Assembly: GCA_014444615.1 (NCBI GenBank)
Contig: PVXE01000019.1
Location: 1 to 64,000 of the forward strand
Length of the DNA stretch: 64,000 bases
Source of the DNA: Tagaea sp. CACIAM 22H2
GTDB lineage: Bacteria; Pseudomonadota; Alphaproteobacteria; CACIAM-22H2
Reading direction: 5' to 3'
Below the pieces are notes generated by a model, which saw only the letters and a list, made by a program, of their open reading frames with translations, was not told the DNA's origin and did not search any database. The position numbers were made by a program, and so were the translations under genes. This document shows, in pieces, positions 1 through 9,068 of the stretch; position 1 is the first letter of the stretch; every line of letters begins with the position of its first letter.

Positions 1-255
1 ACCGGCATCGAACGCGGGCCGGGCGTGCTGCGCGTGGGCATCGTTCAGACCAGCGACCCCCGCGCCGGACGGCTGATTCTGGAATTCGCCGAACGGCCGT
101 TCCAACTGTCGAGCTGGCGGGTGATCGACGGCCAAGGCCTGACGACGCGCATCACCTTGCTGGACCCGCGCGACGGGATGGCCATCGCCGCCGATCGGTT
201 CACGATCGTCGATCCCAACCAGCAGCGCCTGTTGGAACCCGGCAGAGAACGCTAA
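1..255 (+). CDS. lolA: Outer-membrane lipoprotein carrier LolA, C-terminal part
   Basis: Only the last 84 codons lie in the window; the reading frame is open from base 1, so the start is outside. LolA is the periplasmic chaperone that carries lipoproteins from the LolCDE complex to the outer membrane. The visible tail has the family pattern of alternating strands: an LILEFAERP segment, a W-x-V-x-D-x-QG segment, then T-R-I-T-L and a final F-x-I-x-DP motif. The assignment rests on this C-terminal pattern only, so a related LolA-like carrier is possible. The gene ends with TAA and a short hairpin follows. Confidence 0.72.
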   Translation, partial: TGIERGPGVLRVGIVQTSDPRAGRLILEFAERPFQLSSWRVIDGQGLTTRITLLDPRDGMAIAADRFTIVDPNQQRLLEPGRER

Positions 256-258
256 GTT

Positions 259-275
259 CCGGCAATTTTTGCCGG
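259..275 (+). terminator. Short hairpin after lolA
   Basis: CCGGCA and TGCCGG form a perfect 6-bp stem around a 5-base ATTTT loop, 4 bases after the lolA stop. No clear T-run follows, so it is at best a weak intrinsic terminator or an mRNA end-stabilising stem. Confidence 0.4.
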
Positions 276-357
276 GATAGGGCTGGGTCCAACCCTCTAA
301 ACCATTGAAATTAAATAGGCGATTCTTGGTTCGGGGCTTGCAACGTTTCGTCGCAAG

Positions 358-1431
358 ATGTCCGACACCGCCATCCAATCTTCGAAGTTCGAGGTCCGGC
401 CCAGCGCCGCCAAGGCGTGGAATCCGGATGCGCCCGACGAAGTCGTTCTGACCGACGGCAAAGCGCGCGGGTTCGGGGACTTGCTGCAAGCTTTGAATCC
501 CCTTCAGAACCTGCCGATCGTCGGGACGATCTATCGCGGATTGACCGGCGAGACGATCGAACCTTCGGCCCGCGTCCTCGGCGGACTCATCTATGGCGGT
601 CCGATCGGTATCGCGAGCGCCCTGGTCAACGCGATCGTCGAAGACGACAGCGGCAAAGATATCGGCGGCCACATGCTGGCGATGGTGTCGGGCCCCGAAA
701 AGGGAAATATCGCGCCGCCCCCCGGCGGCGATTCGCTGCAATCGGGCGTGCAACTCGCCGCGCTGCGCCGGGACGGCACGTTCGAATCGAACGATTTGCT
801 GGCGACCTGGATCGCGGGCGGTAGCGCCGCGCCGCGCAATTCCGCACCGGAAACCTTTGAAGCCAATCTGCGCCAGAACCCGTCACTCGTGCCGAGCGAG
901 GGCAAGATGGCGCTCGCCTCGCTGTTCACCGGTCCGGCACCGAAGGCGGAAGCGGCACCCGTTCAAACGGCGCAAGCGGTTGCGGCCGCGGCCCCGATTC
1001 AGACGGCACCCATCCAAACGGCGCAGGGCGTATCGCCGGCCGAGCCGGAGAAGGCCGCCGCGATGGCGCCCGATACAGGCGGCGGCGTACCCGCCGCGCG
1101 CGGCGCACGCACCCTCGCCGATTATCGCGCCAACGCCCAATCGGCGGAGGTGCCGATGGTGCGTATGCCGGTGGCGAGCGATCCGATCGCCGGTCAGAAC
1201 GCGCGCCGCACCTTGGCGAGCTATCGCGAAGCGAACGCATTCAAGCCGCCGGTCTCGCAAGCCGTGGCGCAAGCGCAGCCGAGCGCGCTGCCGGCAGCGC
1301 TTGAAGCGCAGCTCGGCGCCAATGGCGGCGGCAATACCGCCGGCGGCGAACAAGGCTGGGTCGCGATGATGATGGGCACCGGCCTTGATCGCTATCGCGA
1401 GATGCAGCGCCAGCGCGATCTGGGCTCGTAA
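358..1431 (+). CDS. Conserved hypothetical protein, Ala/Pro-rich
   Basis: A 357-residue protein I cannot assign to a function. Residues about 35-105 look folded, with an NPLQNLPIVGTIYRGLTGE segment and a glycine-rich stretch (GGLIYGGPIGIASALVN) that resembles a conserved block in other alphaproteobacterial unknowns. The second half is low-complexity Ala/Pro/Gln sequence, with APIQTA-type units around residues 205-225. It also carries two imperfect copies of an ARRTLAxYRxAN unit at about 247-262 and 281-294. No signal peptide is apparent. The ATG at 358 lacks a strong ribosome binding site. It converges on yggS with only 3 bases between the stops. Confidence 0.6.
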   Translation: MSDTAIQSSKFEVRPSAAKAWNPDAPDEVVLTDGKARGFGDLLQALNPLQNLPIVGTIYRGLTGETIEPSARVLGGLIYGGPIGIASALVNAIVEDDSGKDIGGHMLAMVSGPEKGNIAPPPGGDSLQSGVQLAALRRDGTFESNDLLATWIAGGSAAPRNSAPETFEANLRQNPSLVPSEGKMALASLFTGPAPKAEAAPVQTAQAVAAAAPIQTAPIQTAQGVSPAEPEKAAAMAPDTGGGVPAARGARTLADYRANAQSAEVPMVRMPVASDPIAGQNARRTLASYREANAFKPPVSQAVAQAQPSALPAALEAQLGANGGGNTAGGEQGWVAMMMGTGLDRYREMQRQRDLGS

Positions 1432-1434
1432 ACG

Positions 1435-2103
1435 TCAGACGACCGGCGGCCGCGCGCCGAAAATGGCGCTGCCCACGCGCACATGCGTGGCGCCCAGCGC
1501 CAGCGCCGTTTCGAAATCCTCGCTCATCCCCATCGACAGCAGCGCGATGCCGTTGCGCTTGGCGATTTGGCCCAACAGCGCGAAATGCGGGGCCGGCACG
1601 TCCGCGACCGGCGGAATGCACATCAAACCGTCGATGACGAGCTTGTGCGCGGTGCGGCATTCGTCGATGAACGCATCGGCCTGATCGGGCAGCACGCCCG
1701 CCTTCTGCGTCTCCGCGCCGGTGTTGACCTGCACGAACAAACGCGGCCGCTTGCCGGTGCGGGCAATCTCGGCCGCCAATGCCGCCGCAAGCTTCGGCCG
1801 ATCGACCGTGTGGATCGCGTCGAAGGTCGCGACCGCTTCCTTGACCTTGTTGGTCTGCAACGGCCCGATCAAATGCAGGTCGAGGTCGGGATGGCTTGCA
1901 CGCAAGGCGGGGTACTTCGCCATTGCTTCCTGCACGCGGTTTTCACCGAACACGCGCTGGCCGGCCGCCAAGGCTTCGGCGACGGCCTCGGCCGGATGGG
2001 TTTTGGCGACCGCGATAAGGGCGGCGGAATCCGGCGCGCGCCCGGCCCGTTCGAGGGCGGTGCGCATCCGGCGGCGGATTTCGTCGAGGCGTGCGGAGAT
2101 CAT
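1435..2103 (-). CDS. yggS: YggS/PLPBP-family pyridoxal-phosphate homeostasis protein
   Basis: A 222-residue single-domain PLP-binding TIM-barrel protein of the YggS/PROSC family, cytoplasmic, involved in PLP and amino-acid homeostasis and without known enzymatic activity. The PLP lysine is K34 in the AVAKTHP motif. FGENRVQE, HLIGPLQTNK and the C-terminal SMGMSEDFETAL...THVRVGSAIFG blocks are all present, so the length and motifs are complete. Its start lies 38 bases from the start of the divergent TPR/glycosyltransferase gene, implying back-to-back promoters in that gap. Confidence 0.93.
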   Translation of the reverse strand: MISARLDEIRRRMRTALERAGRAPDSAALIAVAKTHPAEAVAEALAAGQRVFGENRVQEAMAKYPALRASHPDLDLHLIGPLQTNKVKEAVATFDAIHTVDRPKLAAALAAEIARTGKRPRLFVQVNTGAETQKAGVLPDQADAFIDECRTAHKLVIDGLMCIPPVADVPAPHFALLGQIAKRNGIALLSMGMSEDFETALALGATHVRVGSAIFGARPPVV

Positions 2104-2141
2104 ACTGGACGGGCCTCCCGCTTCGCCTTACCACATCCGCG

Positions 2142-4079
2142 ATGGACGACTACAAGCAAGTTTTGCGCGACGCCTTGGCGCTGCACCAAGGCGGGCGTTT
2201 CGACGAGGCGATGACGCGCTATCGCGCCGTTCTGGCGCAAATGCCGGACGAGCCCAACGCGACCTATCTGCTGGGCGTGGCGCTGCATCAGGCGACGCGT
2301 CACGATCAGGCGGTCGAGTATCTGACCCGTGCTTGCGCGCAGCGCCCCGAATTCGCCGATGCGTTCAACAATTTGGGCGAGGCGTTGCGCGCGGCGCGGC
2401 GGCCGGCCGAAGCGATCGTGGCGCAGGAAAAGGCGCTGGCGCTGAAGCCCGATCATCCCGCCTATCTCGCCAATCTCAGCCATGCGCGTTTGGCGGTGAA
2501 GGACGAATCCGGGGCGATCGACGCCGCGCGCCAGGCGATCGCGCTGGAGCCGGGGCTCGTCGCCGCCCATCAGGCGCTGGGCAACGCGTTGCTCGCGACC
2601 GGCGACGTCGCCGGGGCGCGTGCGGCGTTCGAGCTGGCCTTGCGCTTGAAGCCCGATTTCGTCGAATGCCAGATCAATCTCGGCCTGCTCGAGGTCAAGT
2701 ACGGCGACGTCGTGCGCGGCGCGCGGATTTTGGGCGCATTGCCGGCCAAACGCCGGGCGCAGATCGAGGAGTTTCCGCAGGCGCTTTGCCGGCTGGGGCT
2801 GATCGGTGACGCGTTGAACGCCTATCGCGAAATCCTGACGAACGGCGAGGCGGTGCCGTCGGCGAAAGTTAACTCGTCGGTGCTGTTCCAAGCCAATTAC
2901 GGAATCGACGCGCCACAGGAATTGTTCGAGCTGCACAAGCTGTGGGGCGATTTCTTCGAAGGCGCGTTGATCCCCCTTGCCGCGCCCGTGCCCGTGCGGC
3001 GCGACGGTCCGATGCGGATCGGCTTCGTCTCGACCGATTTCCGGCGTCATTCCTGCGCGCATTTCCTGCTGCCGTTATTCGCCGCTTTCGATCCGGCGCG
3101 CGTCGCGGTGGTTTGCTATTCCGACGTGGAAAAGCCGGACGAGATCACGGCGCGGCTGCGGGGACTGGCGGCCGAATGGCATGAAACGCGCGATCTGGAC
3201 GACGGCGCGTTGGCGCGCAGAATCGCGGACGACAGGATCGACGTGCTGGTCGATTTGGGTGGGCACACCGCCGACAATCGGATGGGCGTGTTCGCGCGCA
3301 AGCCGAGCGCGGTTCAGGTTTCGTGGCTCGGCTATGCCAACACCACCGGTCTATCGCGTATCGATTGGCGCTTTACCGACGCGGTAGCGGATCCCGAGGG
3401 CCAGGAACGGTTCCATACCGAGAAGCTTTGGCGTTTGGCGGGCGGCTTTTTGCGCTTCGCCGCCTTCGACGACGTAGCGATTCCTGCGCGCAAGAAGACC
3501 GGCAGCGGTTTGCGCTTGGGGTCGTTCAACATGCTCGACAAGATTTCGGAGCCGTGCTGGCGGGCGTGGGTCGAGATCATGCGCGCGGTGCCCGATGCGA
3601 CGTTGTTGTTGAAATCCTTCGCGCTGAAGGGGCCGGCGGCCATGTCCGCGTGGCGCGCGCGCGTTCGGGCGGCCGGTTTGGAAGGCCGCGTGCGGCTATT
3701 GCCCTTCGTCGAAGACGAGGCGGCACATCTCGCCTTGTACGCGGAACTCGACCTTGCTCTCGACACGGCACCCTATGCTGGCACGACGACGAGCTGCGAA
3801 GCGTTATGGATGGGCGTGCCATTATTGACGCTTTCGGGTCCGCGTCATGCGGGCCGCGTAGGCGCATCGCTGCTGGCACAGGTGCCGAATGCCGGTGTGG
3901 TTGCGCAAAGCTGGGACGCGTATCGCGATGCGGCGATCGGTTTCGCGCGCAATCCCGAAGCCCTTGCCGCTCTGGCGGATGGCTTGACGATTCGGATGCG
4001 CAAGAGCGTGTTGACCGACGGCGCAAGCTTGGCGCGCGAGATGACCGACGCGTTTACCCAAATGCTGGCGCGGCGATGA
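2142..4079 (+). CDS. TPR protein with O-GlcNAc-transferase-like (GT41/SPINDLY-type) catalytic domain
   Basis: A 645-residue protein. Residues about 1-200 are tetratricopeptide repeats (for example YLTRACAQRPEFADAFNNLG and KALALKPDHPAYLANLSHA). The C-terminal half from about residue 285 is a GT41-type domain: the RIGFVSTDFRRHSCAHFLLP start, DVLVDLGGHTADNR, SWLGYANTTGLSRIDWRFTD and DTAPYAGTTTSCEALWMGVP are characteristic. Such enzymes glycosylate proteins (in some alphaproteobacteria, flagellin), but the acceptor here is unknown. I chose ATG 2142 because the upstream TTG at 2091 would overlap the divergent yggS start. Two stem-loops follow the stop. Confidence 0.88.
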   Translation: MDDYKQVLRDALALHQGGRFDEAMTRYRAVLAQMPDEPNATYLLGVALHQATRHDQAVEYLTRACAQRPEFADAFNNLGEALRAARRPAEAIVAQEKALALKPDHPAYLANLSHARLAVKDESGAIDAARQAIALEPGLVAAHQALGNALLATGDVAGARAAFELALRLKPDFVECQINLGLLEVKYGDVVRGARILGALPAKRRAQIEEFPQALCRLGLIGDALNAYREILTNGEAVPSAKVNSSVLFQANYGIDAPQELFELHKLWGDFFEGALIPLAAPVPVRRDGPMRIGFVSTDFRRHSCAHFLLPLFAAFDPARVAVVCYSDVEKPDEITARLRGLAAEWHETRDLDDGALARRIADDRIDVLVDLGGHTADNRMGVFARKPSAVQVSWLGYANTTGLSRIDWRFTDAVADPEGQERFHTEKLWRLAGGFLRFAAFDDVAIPARKKTGSGLRLGSFNMLDKISEPCWRAWVEIMRAVPDATLLLKSFALKGPAAMSAWRARVRAAGLEGRVRLLPFVEDEAAHLALYAELDLALDTAPYAGTTTSCEALWMGVPLLTLSGPRHAGRVGASLLAQVPNAGVVAQSWDAYRDAAIGFARNPEALAALADGLTIRMRKSVLTDGASLAREMTDAFTQMLARR

Positions 4080-4098
4080 TCGAACGCTAGACCGTCGC

Positions 4099-4121
4099 CG
4101 GGCGGCGCGCACCGCCCGTTT
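4099..4121 (+). terminator. Stem-loop after the GT41 gene
   Basis: CGGGCGG and CCGCCCG form a perfect 7-bp stem with a 6-base loop, followed by TTTCT. It lies 19 bases after the GT41 stop and could act as its first intrinsic terminator. Confidence 0.5.
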
Positions 4122-4142
4122 CTCCAAACTGCGGACAAAAGA

Positions 4143-4168
4143 AAAAGGGCGGCCGAAGCCGCCCTTTT
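4143..4168. terminator. Bidirectional intrinsic terminator between GT41 gene and porin
   Basis: A perfect 11-bp stem AAAAGGGCGGC / GCCGCCCTTTT closes on a CGAA tetraloop. Each strand ends the stem in four Ts, so it can terminate both the rightward GT41 transcript and the leftward porin transcript. The porin stop is only 23 bases away. Confidence 0.85.
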
Positions 4169-4190
4169 CCCGAACCAATCCCCGAGGGGA

Positions 4191-5495
4191 TTAGAACGAC
4201 AGGATGATACCCGTCACGATGCCCGTCGCATCCTGCTTCGTGCGCAGGTTTGCGACAGTCGACGAGAAGGGCGCCGTCGAGCGGCTGTTGAACAGCGACG
4301 CTTCCAGGTTCACGCCCGGCCCGAGGATGTAGGCGCCGTTCAGAGCGATCGTCTGCAGCTTGTCGGTACCGGCCGCAAGAGCCGGAGCCGTACCAGTTGC
4401 GGCGACGAACTTGATATCCTTCATTTCGCCGGCGAACCAGTTCAGCGACACGCGAACCGGACCGGTCGAGTAGCCGAGACCCAATTCATACGACGAACCG
4501 TTTCCAATGAAGCGGTTGGTCAGCGTGGCAATCGCCGCACCGCCGTCGATACGGCCAGCCGACATCACATCGCTGTAGTTGCCGTAAGAACCGCCGAGGT
4601 CGAAGCCCATATAGGTGAAGCCGAGGCCGAGACCCCAAGCCGAGGCATCCGACGGATCCACGCCGCCGTTGTTGGCGTTGACCGGCGCGTTCCACTTGAT
4701 GTACGAGGCCGAACCGCGGACGCCGACGCCCGAGAACGTGTTGACGTAGTTCACCGCGGCCGCGTAGCCACGGTTGTACACGCCACCGGCCGCCGTCGGG
4801 AGGGCCGAGTTCTTGTCCTTCGAAGCTTCCGGCGTGTAGTTCACACCGAGCTGGAAGCCTTCGATACGCGGGGTGAAGTACGCGATCTTTTCCGACGAGC
4901 GATCATACAGACGGATGTTGTTCGTCGCGCCCAGGGCCGTATCGTCACGACCGAAAGCATTGGCGGTCTGCATGTAGTCGTAGATCTTGCCGGTCTTGGC
5001 CGAACCCGCCGTGAAGGCGTCGAACGAACCCTGCGCCATCTGCATGGTCACCGGGTCGATCGAGCCGATACGCACGTCGCCGAAGCCACCCGACAGGGCA
5101 ACCCAGTTACGACGGATGTACGATTCCGTGAAGGTCGAACCCTGAGCAACCGACAGGTTCTGCAGCTGGACGACGGTCGTCGCGCGCATGCCGTTCGGCA
5201 GGTTCGCGGCGGCGGTCAGATCCAAGCGCCAGTCGCGCTGAACTTCGAAGCGCTGCGTCGCACCTTGCTGAGCAGCCGTCACAGCCGGGACAGCGGCGGT
5301 CCCAGCGGTCCACGACGCGACGTTGTCGTGCATGCTGGTACCACCAACATAACCGCGGGCGAGACCGCCGACGGTGAATTGGAAGTTCGTCGAGCTGAAG
5401 CCCTGCGCCGGCGCCTGGGCGCTGGCCGGAGCCGCTGCGACGATCGCGAGGCCGAGGGCGACGATCGCCGTGGTCCCGTAAAGCGTCTTCTTCAT
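4191..5495 (-). CDS. Outer-membrane porin (Gram-negative porin, Rhodospirillales type)
   Basis: A 434-residue protein with a signal peptide (MKKTLYG, a hydrophobic core, then APASAQA with cleavage near residue 27). The mature part is rich in alternating aromatic and polar strands such as NIRLYDRSSEKIAYFTPR and YELGLGYSTGPVRVSLNWF. It ends in a C-terminal phenylalanine (GIILSF), the usual recognition signal for outer-membrane barrel assembly. It should form a 16-stranded general diffusion barrel. A GGAGAGG ribosome binding site precedes the ATG, and the long structured leader and strong terminator suit a highly expressed gene. Confidence 0.9.
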   Translation of the reverse strand: MKKTLYGTTAIVALGLAIVAAAPASAQAPAQGFSSTNFQFTVGGLARGYVGGTSMHDNVASWTAGTAAVPAVTAAQQGATQRFEVQRDWRLDLTAAANLPNGMRATTVVQLQNLSVAQGSTFTESYIRRNWVALSGGFGDVRIGSIDPVTMQMAQGSFDAFTAGSAKTGKIYDYMQTANAFGRDDTALGATNNIRLYDRSSEKIAYFTPRIEGFQLGVNYTPEASKDKNSALPTAAGGVYNRGYAAAVNYVNTFSGVGVRGSASYIKWNAPVNANNGGVDPSDASAWGLGLGFTYMGFDLGGSYGNYSDVMSAGRIDGGAAIATLTNRFIGNGSSYELGLGYSTGPVRVSLNWFAGEMKDIKFVAATGTAPALAAGTDKLQTIALNGAYILGPGVNLEASLFNSRSTAPFSSTVANLRTKQDATGIVTGIILSF

Positions 5496-5882
5496 AAGGT
5501 CCTCTCCTTGTTCGGACAGATGTACGGCCTAGCGGCCGTACTGCGCCCGCTATGGCACCGTGTTTGTGCCAAACCGGCGCGTCGGGGGTCAACTGGAGTC
5601 ACCCCCGTTGGGCGATTAACAGGCGCGACTGTGGCAACTTCGCCACAATCTTTCTTTGCGCCGCTTTGTGGACTCTGGATTTTTATCTTTAAATATCAAT
5701 GTATTAATATGCCAATTGGGCGGTCTGCGTCAAATCGAAAAGGGCTTGCCGCCGCCCGCGCCGCGTCCGGCCGAAGCCCCCGAACACCGCGCTCTTTGAA
5801 TGGTTTACAAGGGGGAAGGGGCGGTATATTGACGAACCGCTTCGCTGGCCGCCCGCGTCGCGGCCGGATTTGAGGATTTGCC
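5496..5882. other. Intergenic region: porin leader and divergent promoters
   Basis: There is no convincing gene in these 387 bases. On the porin (minus) side there are two stem-loops. CGGGGGT/ACCCCCG occupies 5583-5589 and 5601-5607. TGTGGC/GCCACA occupies 5630-5635 and 5642-5647. Both would lie in the porin mRNA leader. Around 5680-5715 is a sharply AT-rich patch (TTTAAATATCAATGTATTAA), the likeliest core promoter for the porin. On the plus side a GAGG at about 5872 serves the DUF3576 start. Confidence 0.5.
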
Positions 5883-6434
5883 ATGTTTCGAACCGCTTCG
5901 CTTCGCGCGACCTTGCGTTTGGGTGCCGCTTTCGCGGCCATTCTGGCCGTGGCGGCGTGCAGCGGCCGCAAGGTCGAATACAACTATCCGGTCGAGGTCC
6001 CCGGCTCCGACGGGCGCTATGCGCCGTCCGATCAGATCGCCAAAGGTGGCCTGTTCGGCGAAGACGGTTTGTTCGGCGGCGGCAGCAAGCGAGGCGATGA
6101 AGGCGGCGGGATCGGCGTCAACGCACTGTTGTGGCGCGCGTCGCTCGAAACGATTTCGTTCATGCCCATCGTTTCGGCCGATCCGTTCGGCGGCGTCATC
6201 ATCACCGATTGGTACACGCCGGCCGAAACGCCCGAAGAGCGCTTCAAGCTCAATCTCTACATTCTCGGCCGCCAGCTGCGCGCCGACGGCGTGAAGGCGA
6301 CGGTGTTCCGCCAGCGCCGCGACAACACGGGCAATTGGATCGACGCGGCGACCGAAACGGCGACCGCCACGCAGGTCGAAAACGCGATCCTCAACCGGGC
6401 GCGCCAGATCCGCCAATCCGCCGGCGCGCGCTGA
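5883..6434 (+). CDS. DUF3576 lipoprotein
   Basis: A 183-residue lipoprotein with the lipobox LAVAAC (lipid-modified Cys26) after a short hydrophobic signal. The body matches the alphaproteobacterial DUF3576 family: GIGVNALLWRASLETISFMP, DPFGGVIITDWYT, RFKLNLYILGRQLRADGVK and a final helix. Its function is unknown. It sits directly upstream of leuS, the conserved position of this family, and is probably co-transcribed (72-base gap). The ATG at 5883 has GAGG 9 bases upstream. It is expected on the periplasmic face of the outer or inner membrane. Confidence 0.85.
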   Translation: MFRTASLRATLRLGAAFAAILAVAACSGRKVEYNYPVEVPGSDGRYAPSDQIAKGGLFGEDGLFGGGSKRGDEGGGIGVNALLWRASLETISFMPIVSADPFGGVIITDWYTPAETPEERFKLNLYILGRQLRADGVKATVFRQRRDNTGNWIDAATETATATQVENAILNRARQIRQSAGAR

Positions 6435-6506
6435 ACTTAAAGCCCTTCACAGCGCCGGTTTGAAAGGTTAATCGTTCCGCCCCATTTCCGAGGGATGCGA
6501 CGAACG

Positions 6507-9065
6507 ATGGCCGGCCGCTACAATTTCACCGAATCCGAAGCCAAATGGCAGAAGCGCTGGGACGACGACGGCGTCTTCCGCGCGGCCGTCGATAAATCGC
6601 GCCCGAAATACTACGTGCTCGAGATGTTTCCCTATCCGTCGGGGCGCATCCATATGGGCCATGTGCGCAACTACACGCTGGGCGACGTCGTGGCGCGCCA
6701 TCGCCGCGCGCTCGGCTACAACGTGCTGCACCCGATGGGCTGGGACGCGTTCGGCCTTCCGGCGGAAAACGCCGCGCGCGACCAGAAGATCCATCCCGCG
6801 AAATGGACCTACGACAACATCGCCAATATGCGCGGCGAGTTGAAGCGTATGGGCCTGTCGCTGGATTGGTCGCGCGAGATCGCGACCTGCCATCCCGGCT
6901 ATTACGCCCAACAACAGTCATTGTTCCTGGATTTCTTCGCGGCCGGTCTCGTCCACCGCAAAGAGGCGTTCGTGAACTGGGACCCGGTGGATCACACCGT
7001 GCTAGCCAACGAACAGGTGATCGACGGCAAGGGCTGGCGTTCCGGCGCGCCGGTCGAGAAGAAGAAGCTGTCGCAGTGGTTCTTCAAGATCACCGACTAC
7101 GCCGACGAATTGCTCGACGCGTTGTCCACGCTCGATCGCTGGCCCGAAAAGGTCCGGCTGATGCAGGACAATTGGATCGGCAAATCGTCGGGCGCTTACG
7201 TCCATTGGCCGGTCGTCGGCCGTAGCGACAAGATCCAAGTCTTCACCACACGCCCCGACACGCTGTTCGGCGCGTCCTTCGTCGCGCTGTCGCCCGACCA
7301 TCCGTTGACGACGGAACTCGCCGCGAAGAACCCTGAACTCGCCGCCTTCGTCGCCAAGTGCCAGAGCATGGGCACGTCGGCCGTGGCGATCGAGCAGCAG
7401 GAGAAACTGGGCTTCGACACCGGCTTGAAGGTTCAGCATCCGCTGGTCCCCGGCAAACAAGTGCCGGTCTGGGTCGCGAATTTCGTGCTGATGGATTACG
7501 GCACGGGGGCGATTTTCGGCTGCCCCGGTCACGATCAGCGCGACCATGATTTCGCTTCGAAATACGGTCTGCCGATCCTGCCGGTCGTCAAAGCGCCCGA
7601 TGGTGCCGCCGACGTGTCGAAGGAGCCCTATGTCGGCCCGGGCACGATCTTCAATTCGGATTTCCTGGACGGGCTGGACGTCGAAACCGCCAAGGTCAAA
7701 GTTGGCGAACGCTTGAAGGCGCTGGGGGCCGGCGAGCCCACGACCGTGTGGCGTCTGCGCGATTGGCTGGTCAGCCGCCAGCGTTACTGGGGCTGCCCGA
7801 TCCCGGTCGTGCATTGCGATTCCTGCGGCGTCGTGCCCGTGCCGAAGGATCAATTGCCGGTCAAGCTGCCCGACGATGTCAGCTTCGACAAACCCGGCAA
7901 TCCTTTGGATCATCATCCGACGTGGAAGCACGTGGGCTGCCCGAAATGCGGGAAACCCGCGCGGCGCGAGACCGACACGTTCGACACCTTCGTCGACTCG
8001 TCGTGGTACTTCGCGCGTTTCTGCAGCCCGCGCAGCGACAAGCCGGTCGATAACGACGCGGTCGATTACTGGATGGGCGTCGATCAATATGTCGGTGGCG
8101 TCGAGCACGCGATTCTGCATTTGCTCTATTCGCGCTTCTTCACCCGCGCGATGAAACAGACCGGCCATGTGAAGCTCAGCGAACCGTTCGCCGGCTTGTT
8201 CACCCAAGGCATGGTCTGCCACGAGAGCTACAAGAGCGCCGACGGCAAGTGGCTCTATCCCGAAGAGATCGAGCGCAAATCCGACGACCTCGTGATCGAG
8301 ATCGCGACCGGCAAGCCGGTGACGGTCGGCCGGCGCGAGGTGATGAGCAAGTCGAAGAAAAACGTCGTCGCGCCGGTGCGCATCATCGGCGAGTACGGTG
8401 CGGACACGGCGCGCTTGTTCATGTTGTCGGATTCGCCGCCCGAGCGCGATCTGGAATGGAGCGAAGCGGGCGTGGACGGCGCTTTCCGCTTCATCCAGCG
8501 TTTGTGGCGCGAGATCGTCGAGCCCGAAACGCCCTTCGCGCCCAAGGGCGCGGCGAAGCCCGCGACCTTGTCGCCCGAAGCCGAAGCCGTGTGGCGCCAG
8601 GTCCATAAGACCATTGCCGCCGTGTCGGAAAATCTGGAAGGCTTCCGCTTCAACGTCGCGGTGGCGCAAGTCCGCACGCTGACCAACGCCTTGTCTGAAC
8701 TCGACGCGAAAGCGCCGGGCGCCGATTGGGTCCGCCGCCACGGCTTCGAAGCTTTGGTGAAGCTGGTCGGCCCGATGATCCCGCATCTGGGCGAGGAACT
8801 TTGGGCCGCGTTGGGCCACAACACGCTGCTGACGCTGGAACCGTGGCCGAAAGCCGATCCCGCCTTGCTGATCGACGATACGATCACGCTGGCGGTGCAG
8901 GTCAACGGCAAGTTGCGCGGCACGATCGACGCCAAGCGCGACGCGGGCGAAGACGACGTGCGCGAAGCCGCGTTGGCGATCCCGACCGTTCAGGCCGCGA
9001 TGGCGGGCAAGCCCGTTCGCAAGCTGATCGTAGTGAAAAACAAGATCGTCAATATCGTCGTCTGA
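6507..9065 (+). CDS. leuS: Leucine-tRNA ligase
   Basis: A class I aminoacyl-tRNA synthetase of 852 residues that charges tRNA-Leu. The HIGH-type motif is HMGH at residues 49-52, and the KMSKS-type loop is VMSKS at about 612-616. The CP1 editing domain lies between, with its [11 protein letters not shown] and [20 protein letters not shown] blocks. The zinc-binding cysteines (CDSCG...CPKCG) are present, as is the anticodon-binding C-terminus. I chose ATG 6507 (MAGRYNF) because GAGGGA is well spaced from it; ATG 6495 is too close. It converges on the methyltransferase gene with 3 bases between stops. Confidence 0.97.
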   Translation: MAGRYNFTESEAKWQKRWDDDGVFRAAVDKSRPKYYVLEMFPYPSGRIHMGHVRNYTLGDVVARHRRALGYNVLHPMGWDAFGLPAENAARDQKIHPAKWTYDNIANMRGELKRMGLSLDWSREIATCHPGYYAQQQSLFLDFFAAGLVHRKEAFVNWDPVDHTVLANEQVIDGKGWRSGAPVEKKKLSQWFFKITDYADELLDALSTLDRWPEKVRLMQDNWIGKSSGAYVHWPVVGRSDKIQVFTTRPDTLFGASFVALSPDHPLTTELAAKNPELAAFVAKCQSMGTSAVAIEQQEKLGFDTGLKVQHPLVPGKQVPVWVANFVLMDYGTGAIFGCPGHDQRDHDFASKYGLPILPVVKAPDGAADVSKEPYVGPGTIFNSDFLDGLDVETAKVKVGERLKALGAGEPTTVWRLRDWLVSRQRYWGCPIPVVHCDSCGVVPVPKDQLPVKLPDDVSFDKPGNPLDHHPTWKHVGCPKCGKPARRETDTFDTFVDSSWYFARFCSPRSDKPVDNDAVDYWMGVDQYVGGVEHAILHLLYSRFFTRAMKQTGHVKLSEPFAGLFTQGMVCHESYKSADGKWLYPEEIERKSDDLVIEIATGKPVTVGRREVMSKSKKNVVAPVRIIGEYGADTARLFMLSDSPPERDLEWSEAGVDGAFRFIQRLWREIVEPETPFAPKGAAKPATLSPEAEAVWRQVHKTIAAVSENLEGFRFNVAVAQVRTLTNALSELDAKAPGADWVRRHGFEALVKLVGPMIPHLGEELWAALGHNTLLTLEPWPKADPALLIDDTITLAVQVNGKLRGTIDAKRDAGEDDVREAALAIPTVQAAMAGKPVRKLIVVKNKIVNIVV

Positions 9066-9068
9066 CGA

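Noticed and set aside
5696..5983. A 95-codon minus-strand frame in the porin/DUF3576 gap
   Set aside because: It overlaps the DUF3576 start, is basic and low-complexity, and covers the AT-rich promoter patch.
7002..8819. A 605-codon minus-strand frame inside leuS
   Set aside because: Shadow of leuS codons; no start context or domain.
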